From: Lysobacter sp.
GTDB taxonomy: Bacteria; Pseudomonadota; Gammaproteobacteria; Xanthomonadales; Xanthomonadaceae
Assembly: GCA_011526085.1 (NCBI GenBank)
Contig: WYBC01000025.1
Coordinates: 98,637 to 162,636, forward strand
DNA length: 64,000 nucleotides
Direction: 5' to 3'
Notes under the pieces: generated by a model
Told to the model about the DNA's origin: nothing
The model's input: only the letters and a program-made list of their open reading frames with translations
Database searches by the model: none
Made by a program: the position numbers and the translations under genes
Part shown: positions 48,801-56,053 of the stretch, in pieces
How the letters are laid out: every line of letters starts with the position of its first letter
Position numbering within the stretch: position 1 is the first letter of the stretch

Positions 48801-51800
48801 TGTCGTACACGTTCTCGACGACGCCACCGGCGCCGTCGATGCTCAGGCGCAGGCGGCCATCGCCGTCGTAGACCATCGACTGCAGCTGATCCTGCGCGTC
48901 GTCGCGCAGCGACTGGCTGGTGACGAAACCGGAGAGTTGCGCTTCGGTCGGAATCGCGCCGGCCAGCGACGACAGGTTCACGGTCTTGGCGTACGCGCGC
49001 TGCGCGGTGACGCGGCCGGCGCCGTCGTAGCGCGTTTCGACCAGACCATTGGCGCCGTCGACGGTGAAACGCAGGCGGTTCGCGACATCGTAGGCGTACT
49101 GCACGGTGCCGCCTGCGCCGGTCCTGCGCACGACGTTGTCGTTGAGGTCGTAGGCGTAATTCGTGGTGACGGCGGCGCCGCCCGTGCCCACGGTTTCGCT
49201 GGTGCGGCGGCCGAGACCGTCGTAGACGTAGGTCGTCTGGCGCGCGGCGCTGGTGCCCGCGCCTTCGATCACCGACAACTGGCGACCGTCGCGGTCCCAG
49301 GTGTAGGTCGTGCGCAGATTCAGCCCGGCGGGATCGACCGCGGTCTGGGTGAGATTGCCCTTGCGGTCGTAGGTCATCGCCACGACGCGGCCCGAAGGAT
49401 CGGTCACGCGCACGGTGCGGCCCTGGCCGTCGAAGACGTGGCGCGTCGTCAGGTTGAGCTTGCCCGCGCCGGGATCCTCGACCCGGGTCAGCGTGCGTCC
49501 GGCGGCGTCGTAGGTATAGGCGACCTGACGGCCGGTGGCGTCGGTGCTGGTGGCGAGCAGGCCGCGCACGTCGTACGTGTTCTGCGCGATGTTGCCCAGC
49601 GGATCGGTCTGCTGGACGAGATTGCCGTTGCGGTCGTAGACCGACGTGGTGACCGCGGTGCCGCCGCCGGGCTGCGGCTGGCGCACTTCCACCGTCTCGC
49701 CGAAGCGGTTCCGGATCGTGGTGACGCTCACGCCTTCCGGCGAGGTCACGGTGACGCTGCGCGCGGTGTCGCTGTACTGGTACGTGGTGATGCGGTTGCT
49801 GGCGTCGCGACGGGTGAGCACGCGATCGAAGGCGTCGTACGACACCTGATCGACCAGATCCTGTCCGCTGACCGCGCGCACCGTGGACGAGATCTGGCGG
49901 CCGCGGCGGTCGTAGGCGAAATCGTACAGCGTGCCGCGCGCGTCGACCTGACGCGTGATCCGGCCGAAGGCATCGTAGGTGCTGGTGGCGGTGCGGGTGA
50001 GGCTGCCGGCGGTCTCGGTCTGCGAAATGCGCAGACCGCGGCGGTCGTAGGCGTAGGTCGTGGTGCTGGCGGCGCCGTTGAGGGTCTTGCCGACGCTGGT
50101 CAGGTCGCCGAAGCGGTTGTAACCGTAGGTCGCGACGTGGTTCTCGGCGTCGGTATGCTGCAGCAGCCGGCCCATGCGGTCGTAGACGTACTGGTTGCGG
50201 CTGTCCTGTGCAGCGACGTAGCTGAGCGCGCCGATCGCGCTCTGCGCGCTGGCCCGGTCGCCGGGCACCGCGATCGTGATGCGGCCGGTGTAGGCGAGGG
50301 TTTCGCTGGCTTCGCCGAACGCGTTGTAGCGGATTTCGGACACTTCGCCGCGGGCGTTGCGCAGCCCGGCATCGTCTTCGACGCCGCGCACGATGAAGCT
50401 CTGGCGGCCGGCGCCGTCGTAGAAGTACCAGGTCTTGTTGCCGGGGGCATCGACGGTCTCGATGCGGCGACCGACCAGATCGTAGGCATGGCGCACGCCG
50501 TACTGCGCGTACACGCTGTCGAGCTGGGCTTCGGTCATGCCCGCGAGCACCTGCACCGCGCCCTCGCCGGTCAGTTCGCCGATGAGATTGCCGAACACGT
50601 CGTAACGCAGGCGCCCGTCGCGCACCTCGCTCATGCCCTGCGCGGATTCGGTGCGCACCAGGCGCCCGGCTTCGTCGTAGGTGTAGCGGGTGACGGTGCC
50701 TTCATGGTTGAGCGACGTGACCAGCTGGCCGAGACCGTTGTAGCTGTTGCGGGTCAGCCGGAAGGCTTCGGCCGGCGCGCCGCTGGCGGCGGCGGTGCGC
50801 AGCGCCGCCAGCGTTTCGCTGCCGGTGAGGCCGGTCAGGCGCTTGGCATGGGCTTTCACCGCGCGCTGGTTGGCGGCTTCGTCGTACAGGAATTCGGTGA
50901 GGTAACCCTCGGCGTCCAGTTCGCCGATCACCCGCCCGCGGGCGTCGTGGAACTGGCGGGTGGTCTGGTCGTCGGCATGGGTGACGGGACGCAGTTGCGC
51001 GAGGGTGCCGCTGGCCCAGTACGCGCTGTTGGTGCGCGTGGCGTAGCCCACCGTGCGGACGAGGCGCCCGCCCGCGTCGTAGATCTGCTCGGCCAGGTAA
51101 CCCTCGGCGTCGAGCGTGGCCACCAGGCGGCCGGCGGCGTCGTAGAACATGCGCGTGGTGCGGGTGCCGTTGGCGCTGGCGTCGGCGGGATCGTTCGACA
51201 CCTGGCCGACCAGGCGCGAGGCGGCGTCGTAGAGGTGGGTGACCACCCGGCCGGCGGCGTCGGTCACCGTGGCCAGCCGGCCGGCGCTGTCGTAAGTGCG
51301 GGCGGTAGCGCGGTCGTTGGCGGCATCCGTGGCGACCCAGACCTGACCGGCGGTCAGGGCCGGCGCGGTCGCGGCGAACACCAGCTCGCGCACCACCACC
51401 GCATCGCCCGAGATCCAGGCCGTGGTGTTGACGCGGGTGGCGCGCTGGACGGTGCTGGACACCCGGCCGACCGCGTCGTAGAGCGTATGCAGCACCGCGC
51501 CGGTGGCGTCGACCGCGGCGCTGAGGCGCCCGGCGGCGTCGTAGAAGGCGTAGTTGCGCCCGCCGGCGGCGTCCTGGCTGGCGACCAGACGCCCGGTGTT
51601 GTCGTACCAGTGGCGGGTGGTGCGGGTGACGGTGGCGCCGTTGACGGTGCCGGCCTCGCTGATCGACAGCACATCGCCGGCGCGGTTGCGGGCCTCGGTG
51701 CGGATCAGCCCGGTGTCGAAGGTGACCCGGATCTGGTTGGCGGAATCGACGTAGGCATAGGTGCTGCGCAGGGTGAGCGCATCGTCGCCGGCGGCGCTGG

Positions 51801-53673
51801 CGCTGTCGCGGCCGAGCACGCTGAGCAGGCGCCCCATGCCGTCGTAGACGTACTCGGTGACCTCGCTGCCGGCGAGCGTCGAGCTGTCGGTGCGCCCGGC
51901 GCCGCGCGAGACCACTTTCTGCAACAACTGGCCCTGCGCATCGTGGACGAAACGGGTGATGGACGCGCCGGCATCCAGCACGCCGTTGCCGGCGGCGTCG
52001 GCGCCGACGGTGGCGTATTCCACGGTCTGCTGCAGGCGGCCCTTGGCATCGTAGGCGTAGGTCGTGAGCGCGCTGTTGGCGCGGCGCATCGCGGCGGCAT
52101 CGGCGGCCCAGGTCGACAGCGCGGCCTCGGTGAAGGCGCCGCTGTAGGCCGCGCCGAAGTAACGCCGTTCCGACGCCAGCGCACCGATGCCGTTGCCGTT
52201 GGCGGCGTAGGTCAGTTCGCGCACCGCGCCGGTGGCGTCGACCACGAAACGCAGGCGATCGCGCGCATCGTAGACGTACTGGGTGGTCAGCGCGCCCGAC
52301 GGCAGATTGGTGGTGCCGGCGTGGGTGGGATCGAGCCCGTCGGCATCGGCGGCGGTGTAACGGGTTTCGGACAACACCTGGTTGCTGGCGCCGTAGGTCC
52401 AGGCGACGGTGTTGCCGAGCAGATCGCGCTGCAGGATGCGGTTGCCGTTGGCGTCGTAGCGGAACACCACGTCGAGCTGCGCCGCGCCGGCGGTGACGCC
52501 GGTCATCGCATTGCCGGTGATGCGCACGAGATTGCCGGCGGCGTCGTACTGGTACGCGGTCTTCACGCGCATGCCGCCGACCGCCGGTTCCAGCACCGCG
52601 GTCAGCTGCTTGTTGGCGTCGTACTGGTAGGTCCAGGTGCGCCCGGCGGCATCGCTGACGTCGGTCGTGCCGCTGCCGTAGGTGAAGGTCAGGGTGCGTG
52701 CGGAACCGTCGGTGGCGCTGCCCTCGGTGACGGTCTTGACCCGGAAGCCACCGGCGCCGTCGGCCTCGTAGGTGTAGGCGACGGTGGCGCCGTCGCTGCC
52801 GGTCACGCGGGCGATGCGCAGATCGCCGGCGCTGGCCGTCGCGTATTCGTAACTGGTCCGGAACAGGCGGCCGTCGTTGGCGGCGGCGTTGCCCGCATCC
52901 CAGACGTTGTCGGCGGCGTTGTCCGGGGTCAGGTCGGTCTGCACCCAAGACAGGCGGCCGTAGGCGTCGTAGCCGTAGCTCACCTGGGCCTTGAGCGCGC
53001 CGCCCTCGCGGGTGCTCACCGAGGCCAGTTGCAGGGTCGTGCCGACGTAGGCATAGACGATGGCATCGGCGGCCGCGCCCGAACCATCGATCGAGCGGAT
53101 CTCCGAGACCCGGCCCTGGGCGTCGTACAGCACATCGAACTGGGCCGGGGTGACGCCGTCGCTGCGCAGATCGCGGATGCGGATCAGGCGGCCGAGCTGG
53201 GCGGCGTCGGCGTGGTTCGCGTAGGTCTCTTCGCGCCGGCTGCTGCCTTCGATGTAGCGCCAGGTCGACGTGGCGCCGTCCCAGGTCAGGGTGTCGTGCG
53301 CCCCCTCGCCATCGGTGCTGGTGTAGGTGGTGCCGCTGGCGAGCGTGAAGGTCCGGCGCTGGCCGTCGCCGAGGACGAGGGTCGCGGTCGTGCCCGCGCC
53401 GCCCGGGGTGCCGGTGAACTGGACGCGGCGCTCGTAGCCGGTGATCCAGCCGTCCTGGCCGACGTCGGCGACCTGGCCGCGACTGTTGTAGGTGCGCAGG
53501 GCCGCCGCGCCGAGGCCGCGGACCAGCAGGCTTTCATCGAAGGACTGCAGCACCAGATTGCCGGTGGCGGCATTGATGCTGAAGCTGTCCCTGCCCTGCC
53601 CGAGGCGGGTCGCCCCGTTGCCCTGAGGCGAATCGAACAGACCGAACCCGTTCCCCGTGAAAATCGCGACCAT
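39445..53673 (-). CDS. Giant RHS/YD-repeat polymorphic toxin with LysM and C-terminal endonuclease
   Basis: A 4742-residue protein beginning MVAIFTGNGFGLFDSPQGNG, with no signal peptide or PAAR domain. YD repeats (Y-D-x-x-G-R) fill residues about 200-3340 and 3640-3930. Other parts: Ig-like/putative cadherin-type domains at about 3350-3530, an 18-Gly run at 3599-3616, LysM at about 3937-3991, a hydrophobic glycine-rich region at about 4028-4110, a second one at about 4455-4590, and a DNA/RNA non-specific endonuclease (Endonuclease_NS_2 type) at about 4600-4742. Catalytic His4659 lies in DEGGHFIGRRF. The DPxG core/cleavage motif of classical RHS toxins is not seen. Ordinary RHS toxins are 1400-2000 residues. 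The start follows from a GGAG and from the end of homology-like sequence; the frame extends 62 codons upstream. Confidence 0.88.
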   Translation of the reverse strand: MVAIFTGNGFGLFDSPQGNGATRLGQGRDSFSINAATGNLVLQSFDESLLVRGLGAAALRTYNSRGQVADVGQDGWITGYERRVQFTGTPGGAGTTATLVLGDGQRRTFTLASGTTYTSTDGEGAHDTLTWDGATSTWRYIEGSSRREETYANHADAAQLGRLIRIRDLRSDGVTPAQFDVLYDAQGRVSEIRSIDGSGAAADAIVYAYVGTTLQLASVSTREGGALKAQVSYGYDAYGRLSWVQTDLTPDNAADNVWDAGNAAANDGRLFRTSYEYATASAGDLRIARVTGSDGATVAYTYEADGAGGFRVKTVTEGSATDGSARTLTFTYGSGTTDVSDAAGRTWTYQYDANKQLTAVLEPAVGGMRVKTAYQYDAAGNLVRITGNAMTGVTAGAAQLDVVFRYDANGNRILQRDLLGNTVAWTYGASNQVLSETRYTAADADGLDPTHAGTTNLPSGALTTQYVYDARDRLRFVVDATGAVRELTYAANGNGIGALASERRYFGAAYSGAFTEAALSTWAADAAAMRRANSALTTYAYDAKGRLQQTVEYATVGADAAGNGVLDAGASITRFVHDAQGQLLQKVVSRGAGRTDSSTLAGSEVTEYVYDGMGRLLSVLGRDSASAAGDDALTLRSTYAYVDSANQIRVTFDTGLIRTEARNRAGDVLSISEAGTVNGATVTRTTRHWYDNTGRLVASQDAAGGRNYAFYDAAGRLSAAVDATGAVLHTLYDAVGRVSSTVQRATRVNTTAWISGDAVVVRELVFAATAPALTAGQVWVATDAANDRATARTYDSAGRLATVTDAAGRVVTHLYDAASRLVGQVSNDPADASANGTRTTRMFYDAAGRLVATLDAEGYLAEQIYDAGGRLVRTVGYATRTNSAYWASGTLAQLRPVTHADDQTTRQFHDARGRVIGELDAEGYLTEFLYDEAANQRAVKAHAKRLTGLTGSETLAALRTAAASGAPAEAFRLTRNSYNGLGQLVTSLNHEGTVTRYTYDEAGRLVRTESAQGMSEVRDGRLRYDVFGNLIGELTGEGAVQVLAGMTEAQLDSVYAQYGVRHAYDLVGRRIETVDAPGNKTWYFYDGAGRQSFIVRGVEDDAGLRNARGEVSEIRYNAFGEASETLAYTGRITIAVPGDRASAQSAIGALSYVAAQDSRNQYVYDRMGRLLQHTDAENHVATYGYNRFGDLTSVGKTLNGAASTTTYAYDRRGLRISQTETAGSLTRTATSTYDAFGRITRQVDARGTLYDFAYDRRGRQISSTVRAVSGQDLVDQVSYDAFDRVLTRRDASNRITTYQYSDTARSVTVTSPEGVSVTTIRNRFGETVEVRQPQPGGGTAVTTSVYDRNGNLVQQTDPLGNIAQNTYDVRGLLATSTDATGRQVAYTYDAAGRTLTRVEDPGAGKLNLTTRHVFDGQGRTVRVTDPSGRVVAMTYDRKGNLTQTAVDPAGLNLRTTYTWDRDGRQLSVIEGAGTSAARQTTYVYDGLGRRTSETVGTGGAAVTTNYAYDLNDNVVRRTGAGGTVQYAYDVANRLRFTVDGANGLVETRYDGAGRVTAQRAYAKTVNLSSLAGAIPTEAQLSGFVTSQSLRDDAQDQLQSMVYDGDGRLRLSIDGAGGVVENVYDSAGRRIAEKRYAQALPLTAALRDSIAAGTATVASLLAATPASANDSVVRFFYDAADRLVYTVDGNGGMTRMWYDAAGRVATTRLFAKAANVATLATATLASLDAQLDWSMGFEGESRVYDGAGRLRFQLGADGVLRETRYDGAGNVVASLRYMVAATSLQNSLNTPLHAGTAQASDFASFVAANEAGAAAQYSVYDNAGRERLAITRTSANQAAVVERQYDQVGRIVGAYAYTAALAVDATLSTALSQGTATEASLSSWMAANRGTAQVQRLVYDTAGRVAYSIDGAGAVTSTRYNALGAIASVRRHAQTISVGLSGGNIDAAQVAALLVETAQDQVDYSVYDAAARLAFRVRGDGSVQEIRYDGVGRVRSTLAYAATVSGTLMTQLAAGTATQAGFAGHVSANEATARVEGLHYDQAGRVRYQVMRSGSGLGQVTETQYDAIGRVVAKTRYGVNIAYAPGATTATVAGAVSAALSTDPAIRATQSRTLRYFHDAGNRERFALDALGTLSEQRYDAIGRVVQTLVYANLPSNTTDTAALAAWVATQPASAYRAIAMAYDSAGQVTTRTDALGQTESYQYDAAGNITRHTDRTGAAWNYEYDRAGRRTAEISPAVAVRTGGSTTTRSIVARMEYDGAGNILRRIENADTAQARITRYEYDNRGNTVRIVLPDAITGGTPASGNADTIEILYDALGNAVSQKDPLGNRSYKVYDNLGRVVYDIDEEKNVTAHVYNAFGEETRTVRHANALVTTGSAFVAAGWQPDKALTQALVQSGLTLNATQDRGVDSSYNMLGQKVQVQQDAVSYLKANGTVATGRPTVRSQFNAYGEVVKTSILLEGTPDTADAVWADTWRYYDKLGRETVSVDAEGYVSSQVWTAHGEIQSKTEHARRLSTATIAALGTVLPPALPAAGDAATGYDRRIEFTYDALGRVASQATHQFIQTSGAAAGQWSMVSTQFGYDGEGRITSVVDAQGTTLTRYDAMGRMISVQQPSRAVLVANSDTLLAQSQNNTLSSAALYEQRSPYTELAYDAFGNAVRVVRFANGKIGAAAAVASANDSINETDYDLRGRVTAERDLAANTATYRSYDAGDRVVQVRTTLRGGGAIDGSSTTIESDLFVNYTYDRTGRQVSAATLRERYDVVGGVRTLKGTSTDQSEIVQYNAFGEVVKKDDRIADAFTGSNFISYEYDKAGRAVRDNSQGGAWRDLAYDLAGRTLRMTRKSFTVSAQGAQSVVSAVTDLVYDKLGRAVLERLPSNSDDLAQRPEVLSEYDRWGNVVRRVDARGYETLYRYNSFNKVVQETRPEVKIVAANGTETRARPVLNWYYDGLGRITESRDANGNVQRVVYDSVGRAVESIDALGKSTKVAYDLFDRERYAQNPLGYITWKAYDRAGRVSAHGDFTNGQGTRQKNTLETYGLQGSADRWSVTNALGQASRYDYDSRSLLLGSRSAAGVVKTYANDLQGRKIRETNGDADRWRYLLSVGDVNGTITGYGTGTWYYDDYGYGYGGGYYYVPEYYTGPAIRKDREGEYVFIDEQTWDYDVFGRIVDHNDLGGADYDYIYHAETGQLLKTTRATSTNMYVVLSDGYSGPDPNAPAPDGTDGNAALATQLGLTGLGASDRAQYYYASGLIKEIREGNNWTRYAYDAAGNRTMEETYTSYTKGTTVTVVHLRTISTYDSNGRISMVRQIDVATGSEVMTTRYSYDAAGNRRRVTVGNSGSGSTYPWSLSGYAGEAISNNYTYMVAQLAPETTFTTAMTMADGSALPSWLTYDPATGTLTGTPPAGATFTLRLTARSIDDQFTVVRDINVNILPSRPPVFTYPAYWPYPAYLTVGQYWEFDVSSGFSDPEGSALTYHLESYGSLPAGMSFNSATGLLSGVPTQAGNYQYVYVYAKDVHGQRSYTESIRLDIASDYVPDPHDPHDPLDPLDPYIAMQSPQDPSLSATALRTADGGTSTSRVAPEQTMLLVPIEDPIDDGGGGGGGGGGGGGGGGGGTYTPSTPGDSYVYASSSWKSFWYDYDAMNRVTVANAKLVGGQIVLGKIDGATADVSYALDYDDAGRAIRRRFLEAGTTKYENTTYNERGQRTYVYKPAALGVNPQVAEILSYDAAGRLTSRVVPHETGTEFAGQVKERYVYTYDADGRQLTQRFAEGVRTRNGNIFTGYTYTNNITDRNETRNYYDLARDGRMYQSQYQRFSNTSKETDNIGAFTWYYGYTYDAREAYLETKVQGSSSNSNFQPATTSSVYDGWGRRVAVKDSKDRLFAYDAAGNILQRFDDTNDNYSFKTTRYAIVAGQQVAASNAGYVDAISNLTAYRNSEAGSSTVTVMAGDTLRSIAQRVYGNDSLWYVLASANALTGGETLAAGTTLKVPEVQVNKNDATTFKPYNPAEVIGSTSPSLDYVPPPPKKSCNVLSVILTIIVVVIVAVVTVYTAGAAAPLLGASVAGVSGTMATGAAVLGGAAGFTWGAVAAVAVAGAVGSAVGQLASMAFGLTDKFDWGAVAVGALSSVATMGVGSALSGGASTATTGATAAKDVASGTQQAAANVFNFGSNWAKGAAQAVAGNLANYGSNWLVNRIDPSRDRSNEKFSWANLAASAVSGAVTAELGAWLGSKSGSAAWFARTPVLKNSFAQTVLNGTVTGFVGSATQHHVARLLGEEGDADYGQMLVDAFGNGLAEATKKSLTDLEAARIARKEREKALLAMSEELSKQGIDLRRDERGRLYAEVYVQAGEEGTVRKIDSYAVVDMLGGMSDRADQLVATGELSPQEKRQKILEVVNDPLMQQAMASAAEAEYAAKTQRPLRKPSVAASQPATTTESPKEVIVDGGTLKEVVVIGYLDGGFSDVIDMVTSGVEAVANFADRHPILAKIGVAGIQAVITGGPIKSILRNFAKNIIGEVIDSVTDAVQQRIETATSSFLRDRGWSEASSTLAGQLLGFGFVLLAGGAQDVIDAAKNLRGSLKKLRASGDDIRQDGVGLIASANRKFRKVISNGYTYELDDLGRPTSVTGNLRLNRAQGRNAKAQLGAGGSDRLSTDEGGHFIGRRFDGPTDDFNHFAQDMNLNRSAYKTMENEWQTALSQGKKVNVSITPTYPGQSLRPSELTINYTIDGQPYQKRFKNQRGG
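47095..49000 (-). repeat. Array of about 8-9 super-repeats, roughly 74 codons each, in the RHS gene
   Basis: Consecutive modules share one plan: an aromatic residue, a 35-40-residue variable linker rich in Ala/Thr (often AAGTAT or GTATEASL), a YDxxGR repeat, about 14 residues, then a second YDxxGR repeat. Lengths range from about 66 to 80 residues. The copies are diverged, which points to old duplication. Boundaries are approximate. Confidence 0.65.
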
Positions 53674-53944
53674 TCCCCAGCACTCCGTCAAGTCCACTGC
53701 ATCCGGGCGGACCAAGCCCGGTCTATTCGGAGTGTTGTCCCGGGAAGCGGGGCAATGGTTTAGGGCCGATTCGCGGCCCTCATGCGGAGTGTGCCGTTGG
53801 TCATGCTTCCCGGCCGTGTGCCGCGGGGCCGGTCGCGGGGCCGGCCCCTTCCGCCGCACCCGGAAGGTGCGCCGGGGTGGCGCGAATCACAGCAAGCGCA
53901 GCACGTAACATATAGAGTGTCCCCACCCCCACGGAGAGCCCCGC

Positions 53945-56029
53945 ATGTCGAAACGCCAGGACCCCGCGCTGCGTCTGATGCTGGTGGATGACAGTGTCGA
54001 AGAGGCCGAAGGCATCGTCAGCGGCCTGCGCAACGCCGGGATCGCCGTGCGCCCCCTGCGCCCGACCACGGGCGACGAACTGACCACGATGGTGGTCGGG
54101 CAACCGGTGGACCTGGTGCTGGCCGCGCATTCCAGCCGCAGCCTGCCGTTCGCCGACGTGCAGCAGCGGGTCTCGACCAGCGGCAAGGACATCCCCCTGA
54201 TCGCCGTGGTCGAGGACGTGGACACCGAGACCTTCGCCGAACTGCTGGGCACCAGCGTCCGCGCCCTCGCCCTGCGCCACAAACCGCCGCAACTGCTGGC
54301 GACCGTACGCCGCGAATGGGCCGACCTCGAAGCCCGCCGCGCCCAGCGCCGGCTCGAAGCGCAGGTGCGCGAGACCGAGCGCCGCTGCGACGCGCTGATC
54401 GAATCCTCGCGCGAACCCATCGCCTACGTGCACGAAGGCATGCACATCCGCGCCAACGCCGCCTATCTCGAAATGTTCGGCTACGAATCCTTCGAGGACA
54501 TCGAGGGCATGTCGCTGCTCGATCTGGTCGCGCCGCGGCATGTCGAAGGCTTCAAGCAACTGCTCAAGAACATGAGCAAGGGCGAGGCGCCGCCGCCGCG
54601 CTACGAACTGGAAGCGCACGACATCGAGGGCAACGCCTTCCCCGCGGTGATGGAATTCACCCTGGCCCAGTACGAAGGCGAGGCCTGCCAGCAGGTGATC
54701 TTCCGCCGCCAGGAACCGGCGGTGGACCCGGAACTCGCGCGCAAGGTCGAGGAACTGCGCCAGCGCGACCAGGTCACCGGCCTGCTCAACCGCCCGACGT
54801 TCCTGATCGCGCTGGAAAACGCCGTCTCCGACGCCGCCCAGCACGGCAACCAGCACGGCCTGCTGCTGATCGAACCCGACCACTACCAGCGCCTGCTGCA
54901 CGAGATCGGCCTGGATTCGGCGGACACGATCATGGCCGCGATCGCGGAACGCCTGCGCAGCGAACTGGATGGCGAAGCCGTGGCCGCGCGGTTCTCCGAG
55001 AACAGCCTCGCGGTGCTCGTGCGCGGCAGCGACCACACCGCCACAGCCACCCTCGCCACCCGCATCTGCAACACCTTCGCGGCGGAAGTGTTCGCCATCG
55101 GCCAGCGCTCCAGCGTCATCACCGCCAGCATCGGCGGCGTGCAGATCAGCCAGAAGAACGCCAGCGTCAGCCAGATCCTCGCCAAGGCCGCGGCCGGCGT
55201 GCAGTCGGCAGCCGGCGTCGGCGGCAATCGCACCGAACTGTTCGACCCGAACGCGATGGACCGCGCCGAAGCCGAACGCATCCAGGCCTGGGTCGAACGC
55301 CTGCAGGAAGCGATCGAACACAAGCGCCTGCTCCTGCATTTCCAGCCGGTGATCAACCTGCAGGGCGACAACCACCCGGTCTACGACACCTTCCTGCGGT
55401 ACGACAGCGGCGACGGCGAACTGATCTCGCCCACCACCTTCCTGCAGATCGCCGAGGACCACGGCATGCTGGAAGCGATCGACCGCTACGTCGTCGAACG
55501 CGCGATCGAACTGATCGCCCAGCGCGAACACGCCGGCAAGCCGGTGACGCTGCTGATCAAGGTGTCGCAGGCCTCGCTGCAGAACGACGCACTGGCCACG
55601 TTCGTGGGCGAACAACTGGCGATGCGCGGCGCGTCGGGCGAATACCTCGCGCTGCAGTTGCAGGAAGCGAAGGTGTTCACCCACCTGCATGCGGTGCAGC
55701 AGTTCGCCGCGGCGGTGAACCAGTATGGCTGCCGTCTCGGCCTCGAACAGTTCGGCGCCGGCCTCGATTCGTTCCAGTTGCTCACCCACGTGCAGCCGCA
55801 GTTGCTGAAGATCGACCGCAGCTTCATCGAAGACCTGCCGAAGAACGCCGAGAGCCAGCAGCGCGTCCGCGACATCGCGCGCAAGGCGCGCGACCTCGAC
55901 ATCCTCACCATCGCCGAGTTCGTGCAGGACGCGGCCAGCATGTCGATCCTGTTCTCGGCCGGCGTCGATTACGTCGAAGGCCACTTCCTGGCCGCCGCCG
56001 GCCCCGAGATGAACTACGACTTCGAGTGA
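53945..56029 (+). CDS. fimX: FimX-like REC-PAS-GGDEF-EAL protein with degenerate catalytic motifs
   Basis: A 694-residue cytoplasmic protein. Domains in order: receiver-like (about 10-125), PAS (about 140-250), GGDEF (about 265-430), EAL (about 445-690). The GGDEF signature is replaced by ARFSENSLAVLV, so no cyclase activity is expected. The EAL signature is changed (YDTFLRY where EALLR is expected), and the downstream DDFG motif is EQFGAG, so phosphodiesterase activity is unlikely. Such a domain order with dead sites is characteristic of FimX, which binds c-di-GMP through its EAL domain and works with PilZ and PilB in type IV pilus twitching. Assignment to FimX is by architecture. Confidence 0.65.
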   Translation: MSKRQDPALRLMLVDDSVEEAEGIVSGLRNAGIAVRPLRPTTGDELTTMVVGQPVDLVLAAHSSRSLPFADVQQRVSTSGKDIPLIAVVEDVDTETFAELLGTSVRALALRHKPPQLLATVRREWADLEARRAQRRLEAQVRETERRCDALIESSREPIAYVHEGMHIRANAAYLEMFGYESFEDIEGMSLLDLVAPRHVEGFKQLLKNMSKGEAPPPRYELEAHDIEGNAFPAVMEFTLAQYEGEACQQVIFRRQEPAVDPELARKVEELRQRDQVTGLLNRPTFLIALENAVSDAAQHGNQHGLLLIEPDHYQRLLHEIGLDSADTIMAAIAERLRSELDGEAVAARFSENSLAVLVRGSDHTATATLATRICNTFAAEVFAIGQRSSVITASIGGVQISQKNASVSQILAKAAAGVQSAAGVGGNRTELFDPNAMDRAEAERIQAWVERLQEAIEHKRLLLHFQPVINLQGDNHPVYDTFLRYDSGDGELISPTTFLQIAEDHGMLEAIDRYVVERAIELIAQREHAGKPVTLLIKVSQASLQNDALATFVGEQLAMRGASGEYLALQLQEAKVFTHLHAVQQFAAAVNQYGCRLGLEQFGAGLDSFQLLTHVQPQLLKIDRSFIEDLPKNAESQQRVRDIARKARDLDILTIAEFVQDAASMSILFSAGVDYVEGHFLAAAGPEMNYDFE

Positions 56030-56053
56030 GGCGTCCGGCTCGCCTTCTGACCC

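Noticed and set aside
39532..53763. A 14.2-kb open frame on the plus strand, fully antisense to the RHS gene
   Set aside because: It runs codon-aligned opposite a gene that rarely uses TTA, CTA or TCA, so stop codons are absent by composition. Its translation is a His/Arg/Gly/Val-rich pattern without domains, whereas the minus strand gives clean YD repeats, LysM and nuclease motifs.
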